From Hirundichthys speculiger (Eukaryota; Chordata; Actinopteri; Beloniformes; Exocoetidae), in assembly GCA_018398805.1 (NCBI GenBank), contig JAGFBZ010000363.1, positions 62,001-126,000 of the forward strand: 64,000 bases of DNA, read 5' to 3'. Of this stretch, positions 33,532-44,739 are shown one piece after another. The notes beneath the pieces are model-generated. The model saw only the letters and a list, made by a program, of their open reading frames with translations, was not told the origin of the DNA and did no database searches. Position 1 is the stretch's first letter, and every line of letters starts with the position of its first letter. A program made the translations under genes and the position numbers.

Positions 33532-34290
33532 GTTGATGTACCTTCCCACCCCTCCCTCTCCCTCCCTTTTTTCAATCATCAGTCCTCCGCAGTATTCTTT
33601 CTATCTTACCCTCACACTCTCCTCATTTGCAAGCACATTTGCATGCCTATCCTTGATCACCCAGACCCACTGCACACCCTTCTTATCTCTATCACTCTGT
33701 CTCGCCAGCAGTACGAATCCATTTCTTCATCATAAACCTTCCATTTATCCTTTTCCACCTCACTCTTTGACTCATGCCTTCCTTTTTTGATCTCTCTTTT
33801 TATCCCACCTCTTTATCACATTTAAAAATCTGTGAAGAATCAAACTGAATGCCAAATAAAATGATTTAATAACAAGATGATTAAGAAGTAAAGTTCTAAA
33901 TTGGATTCTATAGTGTAAAAAAATGCAATAATAACCTCGATTTTGTAAACAAAAAAACAAAACAAAAAAAAAGCTTAGTTTTTTTTTGCTTTAGCCAAAT
34001 TTAAAATGAAAGCAAATATTTACTGAGGCAGCAACCAGGGGTGGAGATTATTCATTATCTTTTAGTGAATTAAAAACACAGTGTGACTGGAATACCGTGC
34101 AGCCCACTTGCCTTCAGGAAGGACTGGAGGGATGCTCGGGCCATGTTACCCTGAAAAAATGTGTTCCCATGGTAACTTTAGTCATCCTTATCTAAGCTTT
34201 AATTATTAATAATCCCCCGCTGCGGCGCATTGTCCTCTGTTAAACAATGTCTAAAATTACAGGTTTACATGTAGCCTGTTAATGTCCTAG
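33532..34290. other. No gene recognised
   Basis: Pyrimidine-rich on the plus strand (33541-33800), then AT-rich. No element named. Confidence 0.5.
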
Positions 34291-34305
34291 GTGGTGGGGG
34301 CGGGG

Positions 34306-34777
<472 letters not shown>

Positions 34778-34949
34778 GGAGTGTTCACATCTAATCATTT
34801 CTAAATGTAAATGGTTTTTTATTGCAGATCATTTGTCATCACATTATTGAGAGAGTAAAAAGAAAGCAGATTGATTGAATCGCCTTACATGTATTTCCAT
34901 AATGTTTACAGGAGCAGCATGTAGCGATGCGATACTATATGAAGTGTAC

Positions 34950-37300
34950 GTTAAGGCAAGGCAATTTTGTTTCTAGAGGCAATTTAAAGTGCTTTAAAAA
35001 GTTAAAAACAAGAACATCTGAGACAATGAATATCAAGAGCAGGAATAAAATCTGTTACGACTAAAAAAAAAAAAGATCAAAACAACAAACAATAAAAGCA
35101 TGAGAGAAATAGATTCAAAGAAACAAAGGAATAAAACAAGTTTGGGGTTGATAAGGAAAAACATAGCGCTGTCACAGTGCATTAACAGGTGTAGCAGAAA
35201 ATTAAACTGAGCAAAGCCAGATTAAAACAGCAGAGTTTTTTAGTTTAACATTAAAAGTGACTGAAGTTGCAGCACATTTAAGACAATTATTATTCCATCT
35301 GGGTGCAGTGTAGTAGTTAACGGCTGACTGCCTACAGATGAAGGATTTCAGTGCCCTCCTTGGTGCAAATTCTACAAGGAGATCAGAAATATTTTGTGGC
35401 CTCATATTATTGATCATTTTGTAAACAAGCACTTCAACAACAGATCTGGAAGTCACTAGTAGCCAGTGTAAAGATTTAAGAATCAGAGTAATGTGCTGAG
35501 TTTTACCTGGCAGCTGTACTCTGAAAGTGCAGAAGCAGTCCAAATGTCTTTTTGGAAACACCTGACTCAGGACCTGTAGTCAAGTCTGCTGTGGGAGAAC
35601 TCTGTAAATCTGCCCTGGACATGAGATTTTTGACTCACAATATTCATTTTAAGTGATAAAAAGCTGATTTAGTCACGCTTTTGATGCGGCTGTAATCAGT
35701 GTCATCTGCATAGCAATATTGTTGTCATGCTTGATTTGACCGAGGGGAGGCACGTGGAGGCAAAATAACGGCGGTCCAGGAGCACGTGGTGCGACTCCAC
35801 CTGTCATGATGATAAGGTCAGATTTATGCTCACTCATAAAAACAATGTACAGCCTCTGCCTTCGAGATATGATCTGAACCAGCTGAGACCTGCACCTGAT
35901 TACCCCAGCCACTTTTTTAGTTTGTCAAGAAAGACTTTATAGTTCACAGTATCAAATGCTGAACTACAATTAAGCATCAAAACTGATGTTCTATCTGAGT
36001 TGCATTTGCATTTAAGAAGTTGTTCAGTGAAATCACAAACAGGTTTCTAAATATTTTTTCCAGTAAAGGAAATATTGTAAATTAGTCTGTAATTAATTAT
36101 TTGATCGTGATAATTAATATTACTTAATGGCAACAATAATAATAATAATTAGGATTCAAGCTGTATTTCTTTGGTTGAGGCTTGATAACTGAAGTATTTA
36201 AAGATTTAGGAAAAGATTTAGCAGTGAAGCATTGGCAGGTTTCAGCATGTTTATAGACGAGTACAAACAGAATTAAAGAAGCTGATCGGCAGGCTGTCTA
36301 AACAGGATGTTGATGGATTTCGATTCCCAACTTCTTCCCTGAAGGTTTTAGCACTGATAGTGATAACTGCTGACAGTAAAAGTCTATTGCTGTGTAGCTG
36401 AAGTCCTGTTGACTAAAATCTGATGTTTTTCTTTTTCTTTTTTTTTTTTTTTTTACATCAAAAAAGGTGCAAACAAACTCATTGAAGCGATTCTGTGGTA
36501 TGAGATAAAGGATTTAATTTGTCAACAGTGGGAAATGGCAGCTGATTGTTGTTGATATTCCTGCAGATGTTATTAGAAAATTAGGCTTGTCTAGTCTAGG
36601 CTTTTGTATAATAAAGTGTGAAGATTGTCTTTAAAGATCTGACAGTATATTTGCAACTGACCTTTTATCCATCTGTGCTTTCGTACTGTTTCTTTCCTGA
36701 TTTGTAACAGGTGGGCTGTTTCTCCACGGCGCTTTCTGCTTGCTAGATAATATTTTTACTTTTTCGCGTGCAATAAAGTTAATGACTCAGACGCCGACAT
36801 TGGGCTAATTGTCCTAGACATGACTTCCATAAAGAGGAGTTTATTCAGTCCACTGTGTGTCCTTGTTTGTTTATGGGTCCTTTTAAATGCTGGACCAGAT
36901 TGAAAGTTTCAAATTGACCAAACAGTTTACTTGCAGTTTTGCTTTTGGATTATCAATGAGTTTGTTCAAATCACTGTTTGGAATATCATGAAAATGAGCT
37001 TGTGATAACAGAGAGCAGCCCAGTAAAGCTGTCAGCAAAAATTGACCTTGGAGGGTCTCTAAATGATCATTTATAGGAGGAGTTTTGACATCCATGTCAA
37101 GACACAATGCAGAGTTATTCAAGTGAATCAAAATCACCACATGGTAGCATTTTGCTCTGAAATGAATCTTAACATATAACAGCGACACCACCACCTAACT
37201 GGTCAGTTTGAAAAAGAATAATGACGTAGTGAAAACTGGTGCATCATTACAACTAATCATAAAATCTATGCACAAAGCAGTAAAAATTGTTCATGAAAAA
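34950..37300 (-). mobile_element. L2-like LINE, endonuclease to 3' tail, degenerate
   Basis: The longest traceable LINE. On the minus strand: endonuclease block GGGVAVI and the following strand near 37200-37100; IDNPKAKLQVNCLVN near 36960-36915, then a GPTHNQGHTVD-like block near 36860; linker KQKAPWRN near 36740; RT motif A as SVLMLNCSSAFDTVN at 35993-35949. The C-terminal part, with HITLILKSLHWLLVTSRSVV then YKMINNMRPQNISDLLVEFA, is at 35510-35345. A 3' tail remnant lies at about 34950-35000. Stops occur throughout. Motif C is not readable. Confidence 0.82.
35202..35561 (-). pseudogene. L2-like ORF2 C-terminal fragment
   Basis: 119 open codons. The body matches the post-RT region of L2 LINEs: QHITLILKSLHWLLVTSR, VLVYKMINNMRPQNISDLLV, and APRRALKSFICRQSAVNYYT where a longer SDS-LLTVPRTR-type block has partly been lost, then APRWNN. 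No catalytic residues lie in this part. It is a fragment of the element at 34950-37300. Confidence 0.75.
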
Positions 37301-38740
37301 TTACTTGATATTATGAGATTTACATTTAGCAGAGTTACCTTTTGTAAAGCAAATAGTGGGAATCTGAACAGAATGGGGACATGCGAGGAAAAAGTTATGT
37401 TCATGTTCCTGTGCACATTTTTAAAATCTGTTCTCAGTAGAAACTTGTCATTCTAGAGAAAACTGCATCTGACATTAACTGAAGCTGACCACAACCATAA
37501 AAAGGAGGAATCATCCAACTTTTAAGAAATAAATGTTTAATCACTCTGCTGAGACCTGTTAGTACAGAAATATTGAAATGAACTCTTGGATTTGGAGAAA
37601 AAAAAATTCTCAGACACATGTTTCTCATTACAATTATTTTTATGACTGATAACCTGGTATGGATTTCCTTCACCGCCCAAGGTATTACATTAGAAAGCTA
37701 CACTGTACAGTAGCTGTGCTTCCACAACATGTTCAAAACATGTTAAATGCATGTTTTGAACCATAAAAAAGAAAAGAAAAAAGCAACAAAAAAAAAAAAA
37801 AGAAAAAAAAATGTCTGTTGCATTACTAGACATGTTGCAGCTGTACTGTGTGCAGTCTCCACAGTGGCTAGCTATCCCAGGCTAAGGGCTAATATTCATG
37901 GGAGAAAATATATCCAACACTCCATATCTCTTTGGCTGGCAACTCTCTCATGGCCATTTATTCTGCACATGCTCACAGCATATATCACAGTGCACGCAGG
38001 CACTCACATTCGTTTAACATGACTTTGCCACTATTTATCAAATTATGCTTAACACTGTCAAACTGAGGCAAGGACAGCAGGTGGTAAAAACATGGGAGCA
38101 ACACAAGGGAGCATGACAAACGGACTAGCAGGGGAAAGAAGGAAAACAGGTTCATATATACTCAAAGAAAGAAAAAGAAAAAAAAGCCTAACCGTAATAT
38201 GAGGAAAAGTGTTAAAAGTTAAAACCTTGGAGCTTATGTTATTTAATTAAAAAAAAAAAAAAAAATCAATTGTTTATTATTTATGAACGCTTATAAAGAT
38301 TGAAATGAAGATCAGAGGGATAAACTAAAAGTAAAGGTGCAAGCCCAACACTGAACTTAAGTTATCACACTAGAAATTGGTTTTAAGAGTTGTTTTTATT
38401 GCATGAACTCAAACCATCACGGTGGCAGATTTTTAGTTGTTTTTAGTTGAACCCCAATATATGGTGAAGCCTCATTTTAATGCCACAATCCATGTTTGTG
38501 TTTTTATGGCTTCTGATTTAGCCTTCAACTGGTTTTTTATGGTTTAATGCATTTTTATGTTTTTTATGTATGAATTATTTTAATTGTGTGACAACATTAT
38601 CAACAACTGTATATTGCACCTTTTAAATATTTCACTCTAAGCACTTTCTTCTGGACATTTTTATTTTTCAGTCTTCAGTGTTTGAATAACGTTTCTTCAG
38701 TTCTGCTCAGTCCCTGTTCTATGCATGTGTGTGTATTCCA
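37301..38740. other. No gene recognised
   Basis: AT-rich. A-rich tracts at 37765-37811 and 38249-38265, and a 12-bp-arm hairpin GTTCAAAACATG...CATGTTTTGAAC at 37731-37761. No coding signal. Confidence 0.5.
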
Positions 38741-38744
38741 TCTA

Positions 38745-38905
38745 TATACATGCATAAAGCCAAAAGCCAAGCTGGAGAAGCATGTTTTCAGTTTCCATTT
38801 AAAGGTGTCAAGTGTTGCAGCTGCTCTGCATCTTCTGCCTCTTCTCATTCGGGCTGCAGTCAGCAGATTTACAGCCTCCCTCCTTATTTCTCTGTATCAG
38901 GATGA
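38745..38905 (-). mobile_element. L2-like LINE, last codons
   Basis: Minus-strand translation near 38830-38755 reads AAATLDTFKWKLKTCFSSLA followed by FGFM, matching the DTFK--LKTHLFSLAF end of L2 ORF2. Heavily degenerate, with no recognised tail. Confidence 0.58.
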
Positions 38906-40189
38906 CCAGGAAACCGAGTTAGCTTTTCTACTTGAGTGCTGCCAGTAACTGATTGCCTCCCCATTCCACAGCCTCCCTCGTCTGTATTACACTGATCTTT
39001 AGTGACTCCAACTATTATCTGAACTCACAGCTACCAGAGGACGGTGTCTGGAGGACTCATTATCTGCACCTGCTCCCCAGGATTGAAGCAGTATAAATAA
39101 AGCCTTTACTTTTAACCTTCCTTTAATTACTCATTTGGTCTAACTTTACCTATCAAGCTATATTACTTCACAAGTCTGCCTTGATCTACATGGAATCATA
39201 AAGAAGAGTTATTATCAATGTGTTACATATATCTACACTTACGCTATAAAAGAAGCATGAGTTAATGAATGTTGTGTCCAAAGGTCTTTAAAGTAACGAA
39301 GGCAGACAGCTGTTACCGCTGCACAGTCAGGACTCCTGCTGAAGCAGGCACAGTGACACTACATATGATCCATGTAATCCACGCAGCTTAAATGCATTTG
39401 TCACAGCAGGTTACCATTCCAGGGAATGCAATAAAAGTGAACAAGTTGACAAGAAAAATGTATATTTTCTTTCTCCCCGCCTAATTGGTTCATTTCTCAG
39501 ATAGATGAGGGATAACTTATGCTGATTAGGTAATCCATATGAATTAGCTCAACTGCGCACTGCATTAAAATAAGATGAGTGTTGGGAATTAGTTTTGTCT
39601 CTGCAGACTCACAACTGTGGAAAGATATACATGAGCTCATTACTGATACTAAGCAGCTGTCATTTTTTTATTTGAAAAAAAAAAAAAAGAAAAAAAAATC
39701 CAGAATCCATCCCGTGGGGAAGAGTGACCACAAAAACTGAAACTAAAATTAAATGCAAGGGGAAAAAAAGAAGGCTTCGGTGCACGTTCATAAATGCAAG
39801 CTCATATAATTATCATTAAAAGTCCCATATTAAGCTATTTTAAATAATAAGTAGAAAAGCACAGATTGTCATTTGCTAACAGGCAAAAATTGATGATAAT
39901 CCTAATTTTATGTCAGGAATAAACAATATTTATGAATTATGAATAATTACTGTTATCCTATCTAAATGTGTGTAACTTTTCAGCTTTAGGGAGGCTGTCA
40001 TTGACCCTGAAGCTGCTTCTTCAATTAACTTTTTTTTTTGATTTGTAGCTAACCCACAGCAGTTGAAGGCAAACGCAAACTGCAAACAAATGCGACTGTA
40101 CAGGGAAAAAATACCTAATGTTCAGGCGGCCTGTAACTGCTGTGTGAACAGAGAGATGAGCTGAGAAGAAAAGCTCTCACTGTAATCAG
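38906..40189. other. No gene; possible conserved non-coding stretch
   Basis: No repeats recognised. 39440-39680 has a unique character with homeodomain-type ATTA words (CTAATTGG, CTGATTAGGTAATCC, TTAAAATAAG) and could be a conserved non-coding element; this is inference only. A-rich tract at 39675-39700. Confidence 0.35.
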
Positions 40190-40235
40190 TTAACCTTTGT
40201 GTCGTGTTCGTTTCTCCCCCCTTACTTTAGTGCTC

Positions 40236-40253
40236 CCGGTCAAATTTGACCGG
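40236..40253. repeat. Subterminal palindrome of piggyBac element
   Basis: Perfect 18-bp palindrome CCGGTCAAATTTGACCGG, 42 bp inside the left end. Related sequences near the right end (41354-41370 and 41532-41547) suggest these are transposase-binding subterminal repeats of the family. Confidence 0.85.
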
Positions 40254-40501
40254 CCTGTTTTAACCGCTTCTACATTAACAGAAAAACCACTGCTTAACAC
40301 CAAATTTTATTTAACTCCTTTTGAAGCTGTAAACAATGTCTCAGACCACTGGTTTATATGAATAACTGCAGTGAATATACATAAAATAGACACAGAAATA
40401 GTAAATTGTATTCCAAAATTATCATTTATTATAAAAAGAAAGTAACAAAAATCAAAACAGTGACCAAATTCACACATCAACATGAGCCTATCATTTGTAT
40501 A

Positions 40502-40537
40502 TGTGTGTGCGTGTGTGTGTGTGTGTGGGGGGGGGGG
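40502..40537. repeat. (GT)n followed by a G run
   Basis: A GT microsatellite (one GC interruption) runs straight into 12 consecutive G, inside the piggyBac element. Confidence 0.93.
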
Positions 40538-40664
40538 CTGTGTCTTCACATGTGTCTTCACACACCGGAGTGGCATCCTAACAATATTTTCTACTCTTGC
40601 TCTTCCTCCTCTTTCCTGGGTGGATGAATACCAGAGCAAATTGCCATCCTTGCACTGGAATATC

Positions 40665-41108
40665 ACGGGACAGCTCCCACCGCTACACCGGGCTGTGAGC
40701 CGGAACGTGATTGTTCAGCACCAGACAGCTCCCACCACTTCTCCGGGCTGTGAGAGCTGTCCGGTGCTGAACATTCACGTTCAGCACCGGACAGCTCTCA
40801 CCACTTCTCCGGGCTGTGGGAGCCCACCATTTCTCTGGGCTGTGGGAGCTGTCCAGTGCTGAACATCCACGTTCAGCACTGGACAGCTCCCACCACTTCT
40901 CTGGGCTGTGGGAGCTGTCCGGTTCAGCACTGGACAGCTCCCACCACTATTCTGGGCTGTGGGAGCTGTCCGGTGCTGAATGTGAATGTTCAGGACCGAA
41001 CAGCTCCCACCACTACTCTGGGCTGTGGGCTCAAACGTGAATGTTCAGCACCGGACAGCTCCCACCACTACTCCGGGCTGTGGGAGCTGTCCGGTGCAGA
41101 ACGGGAAT
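40665..41108. repeat. Tandem array of hairpin-forming ~65-bp repeats
   Basis: About seven units, several partial. The unit runs GTTCAGCACCGGACAGCTCC, CACCACTTCTCCGGGCTG, TGGGAGCTGTCCGGTGCTGA, ACATTCAC. Each full unit is itself a stem-loop: roughly 21-bp arms around a ~16-nt loop. Unit starts are near 40665 (partial), 40713, 40779 (with an internal deletion and re-start at 40824), 40871, 40923, 40988 and 41043. The array also folds on larger scales because neighbouring arms are complementary. ORFs through it just repeat a SGLWELSG-type peptide and are not genes. Confidence 0.9.
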
Positions 41109-41258
41109 GTTGTCAAATAATTCAAAGGGATCATATCCAGATCAATGTTGTCTTCTATTTCTGAGACATCGTCCTCTATTTCTGGTTGAACTTCAATCCC
41201 CTGTTCATCAGGTTGAAATAAAAGGTCCAGAGCTTCTCTGACAAGAAATCATCTGATC
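41108..41258 (-). pseudogene. piggyBac transposase N-terminus remnant
   Basis: Minus-strand frame from about 41255: FLVREALDLLFQPDEQGIEV, then QPEIEDDVSEIEDNIDLDMI and PLNYLTTFPF. The REAL-L-F opening and the acidic E/D-rich stretch are typical of piggyBac transposase N-termini, which precede the catalytic domain. The position ~300 bp inside the right end suits a 5' UTR plus start. After about 50 codons the frame runs into the hairpin array, so the catalytic DDD domain and the Cys-rich C-terminus are absent. No intact start codon in this frame. Confidence 0.58.
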
Positions 41259-41639
41259 GGGTGCCTAGTCTACGTGTTGGTGGTGGTGTATTTGTGGTTG
41301 TGTACAATCTGATGGTGAACACAATCTAGGATCACCCATTAATTTCCTATGGTGGTCAATTTTGACCGGGAACACCACAGGTGTTACAAAGTTGAATGAA
41401 CTACTCAAAATTCAGAGAAAATGGTGATCAACAATTATATATGTTCAAATGGCTAGTGTGGAGGATATCATAAGGCCCTGAGACAATCAAATGTAGAACA
41501 CAATATTTATGATTGATGGAAGCAGGAAATTGGTCAGATTTGACCGGAACACGACAGAAAGGTTAATCTACATTTAAAGCTTAATTTTTGGTCACAAGAT
41601 TTTTGCCAAGACCAAATAAAATGAGGTTGTAACTACAAG

Positions 41640-41985
41640 CTGCCCGAAAGGAGCTTTCGTTCAAGTTTGTCAGGTAAGGTGTTTAGAGATAAAGTAAAGA
41701 GCTCAGTCCTCTGACAGGGGTTCAGTGTAGACTCATTGCTCATCTGGTCAGGAAACCTGCCAGACAGCCTCAAGGGAATGTGTTTCAGATATATCCCTTT
41801 GAAAGAGGACAGGACTTTGGGCAGATCAGGATTCACTGGTGAGATTGTACTTTTTTTTTTGACTTGGGAATGCCTTGGTGTGTCCTCAGCAAACCTGGAG
41901 GAGGTAGCTGTGGAGGTCTGGGGACCTCTGCTCGGTCTGTTGCCCCTGTAACCTGATAAGAAAATGAATGGGTGGGTTATTGATG
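41640..41985 (+). mobile_element. Rex3-like LINE 3' end, highly diverged
   Basis: Order and spacing match other Rex3-like copies: GTTTAGAGATAAAGTAAAGAGCTCAGTC (split frame), CATCTGGTCAGGAAACCTGC, GGGAATGTGTTTCAG, TTGGGAATGCCTTGGTGT, AACCTGGAGGAGGTAGCTGT and GAGGTCTGGGGACCTCTGCT, ending CTGATAAGAAAATGAATGGG. An older copy than that at 59874-60558. It begins ~80 bp beyond the piggyBac element. Confidence 0.7.
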
Positions 41986-44475
41986 TTTCCAAATGATTAC
42001 ATATGATATTGTACTTGCTGGTTAGTCACACTTTGCTGGTTAACTATACTTTATAAAGTCTAAAGTGAACTGTACCACCTTGAGTATCTGCTGTCTCACG
42101 GTGCCAAAGAGTTGCAGCAAAGATGGAAAGGAAGATCAGTGACAGCCTCTGTCACTGATATTCTTTTCTTTGCATCCTTTACAAAGGTTTTATATTATTT
42201 TTTTTTACTTCTGCAGCGTATGAAATCATGGAGACCATCACAAGCTGGAGCTGTGCTCCGAGAGTATTAATAATTGTGTCTTCATTGTTTATGTTGTTTA
42301 GCCTTTGACAAAGAGTAACAAGTCTTGTTTGAGTTGGACGTTTGCATTTTCCTTTGACCCTAAACCTACCCTCAGCGCACTAAATACAGCCTGTTAGGCT
42401 ATTGTGGGTGATGTATCTTGGTGTTGTCAGTGCATATCAGTATAGACAGAATAACACTCCCATCTCTTCTCGCTATACTCTCATGCAGAGCTGCATTGCA
42501 CTGATCCCCCGGAACTACCTACGCAGATGTCATCCATTGGCATGTGGACTTTAGACCTCTGTCCATATGTATCAGGCTTCCAGGTGTTTGCAACAGATCC
42601 TGTATATCCTGTGAGCTGTGAAACTGGAGCCAACAGCACATGCAGGGTCCTTAAACTCCAGACTGACCAAGTCAACACCACGTGTCCGGATTGTCCTTCA
42701 AAAGATTTCTTAACAATCTCTGCAGTCTGGCAGGGCACATGATCCTGCTTAAAAAAACACTGCATTCAGGGAATTGCGGTAGATATTGAAGCAACATCTA
42801 CCCATGAATGATGGGATGGTGCCCCTTTATGCTTGACATCCGGTCTTGACATATCCTACTTCTCGCTTTTTACCCATGCCATAAATGTGAATCAGATGAG
42901 GCCCCCTTAAGGCATTGCCCCATGATCTATATGTGATTCTCATCGTAAGCAGAGCTCATAATGGACCTCTGACTAGTACACAGCTAAATATGCTGTTCCA
43001 AATCTCTTCACATTTGGGTTGTTATAGTTTTCTATTAAGGACTTCAGCAATTTCTGCCTCAGTGCCTCTTCTGTGGGATCAGGCTCTTGGGAGTCCACAT
43101 CTCTGTCACCCATTTTTTTTGCTTTTTTTGCTTTAGACATGTCCTGACCCAATTTTCTAATCTAAACAAAATGACCCATTCCAAGGGTGCTGACATTTAC
43201 AAACAAGTCAATTTTCCTAATTCCCAACAAATTAGCTTAAAAAACTAAGCATTGACTTGTAAATATCTCTTGACAGATGCACTCACACCATAATCACTGT
43301 CATTCATCACTTTTGAGTGGTTTGAATTTTCTGGCTGAACAGTAAATACAACATTATATAGGGGATGCAAATGCTGAGATATACTACACAGGATTGTTCA
43401 ACATAGTCTCAACCCTTGGCAGAACAATCTTTAATTGGAAAGGTCTTTATTACCTTTAGCAGATAATGAATAAAGCATGTTACACACAAAACACAAGTTT
43501 TTCTACTCACTGTTTGTAGCAGGCTCTTTGTATTTTAGATGACAGTGTCCTAACACAGGAGAGCACAAGTTAGTTTAATTTACACCTTATTTTGCAAAGC
43601 AGAATTGTTTTCAGGCCCATTACCCTTGTAATCCACAGAGAATTGCAATAATGTGGTTTTCCACTGGCTGATACCTTTGTTTTCATTTAGCTTCGCTTGC
43701 TTAATCAATCAGGCACGAGCATATAGAAGGTGGGAGAGCTAACAAACTGACACCAAATTAATGGCTCATCCTCTGTGACGATAATGATGTCTACTTAATC
43801 TGGAGTCCTTATTTTGGTGCTGCTTGAGTGTGACATATTGGTTTATTCATGCATGAAATTTCCCCTGATATCTATCAGAAGTAATAGAAAATATATCTGT
43901 TGATAAAAGCCAAGATTTATTATAGCTCACATTTGCATCATAAAGTAACCCAAAATGAAGACGGGCCTGTAATGATGAGTTTTTACTTAACAATGCCTCA
44001 GAGCTCTGGATGAGTCAAGGTTACAGCACAAGCACACTTTGTTTACATGCAAAAAACATCATTACAGAATTTCCATTCACATGCATGAACCACACAAAAG
44101 CATTGCCTTCAAGAAAAAGTTTAATTCTGCCTCAGAGGTTGATGCTGCTTTCATCGTGACCTTCACCACACTGTTCTAACTTCCATATTTGTTCAAAACC
44201 AGACACGAGAGGTCTGACACTTCTTTGGATAACTGAAAGATTATCGTAATATGTAACAAAACCACTTTGGTTATGCTTATGCTTTTCTCTTTGCTCTTTC
44301 ATATATTACATGTACCTTTTTTCAGAAAAAAAACATTTAAAACATTTGACATGTTTTAAACGTTTGACATGTTAGATATTAGATGATAGAGAGCTTTAAA
44401 AATGGTTAAGATCAAAGGGAGGGGTTAGGGTTGCATAAAATGTAATACAAAAATCTGTGCTTTTATCTCATACAA
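41986..44475. other. No gene recognised; one short ORF of note
   Basis: Mostly unique-looking. A 71-codon ORF at 42527-42742 has several Cys and two N-glycosylation sequons (NST, NTT) but no recognised domain and no convincing donor. 43620-43780 is ATTA-rich and may be conserved non-coding DNA (inference). Confidence 0.4.
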
Positions 44476-44477
44476 CA

Positions 44478-44735
44478 TGACTATAGACTGTATAAAGAGG
44501 ACTGGACAAAAACTCTGTGACACTCATAATAAAGAGTGCTTTGGAATCCCTTTTTCCTTTAACTGTGTGGCACCATGTTGCAGCTGGGTGGGACAAACAG
44601 AGCCGGAAGCTGACTGGAACTCTGCCACCTTAGTTCTGTTAGTTTTAGCTTGGCTGGCTCAGCTTATGCTAACCTACGAAGCTCAATTTATATTCATTAT
44701 GATGAAAGCTGGTCAAACATCCTCATTTCAAATGT
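44478..44735 (-). repeat. Dispersed repeat R, copy 3 (inverted)
   Basis: On the minus strand AGCATAAGCTGAGCCAGCCA, AGCTAAAACTAA, TTTGTCCCACCCAGCTGCAA, CATGGTG and GGAAAAAGGGAT follow the same order as copies at 10885 and 19805. It then extends to a terminus whose plus-strand form is ACTATAGACTGTATAAAGAG. This copy shows the family end best. Confidence 0.68.
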
Positions 44736-44739
44736 CTCG

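Larger units (their letters stand above)
40194..41562 (-). mobile_element. piggyBac-type transposon, decayed (1.37 kb)
   Basis: TTAA at 40190-40193 and 41563-41566 bounds inverted ends: CCTTTGTGTCGTGTTC on the left and the inverse of GAACACGACAGAAAGG on the right (one mismatch in 16). TTAA target sites and CCY-T-type ends are diagnostic of piggyBac. A subterminal 18-bp palindrome, CCGGTCAAATTTGACCGG, lies at 40236-40253; related GGTCAATTTTGACCGG and GGTCAGATTTGACCGG sites lie near the right end. The strand is set by the transposase remnant. The interior is dominated by a tandem hairpin array. A second end-like sequence at 41354-41382 hints at rearrangement. Confidence 0.87.

Noticed and set aside
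40665..41108. CRISPR-like repeat array
   Set aside because: The genome is vertebrate, the units are contiguous palindromes with no unique spacers, and no cas genes are present.
40482..41164. Overlapping ORFs repeating SGLWELSG-type peptides
   Set aside because: They read through the tandem hairpin array; periodic DNA yields periodic peptides in every frame.
42527..42742. 71-codon ORF with two N-glycosylation sequons
   Set aside because: Protein-like composition, but only a weak acceptor, no donor before the stop and no recognised domain; kept only as a note.
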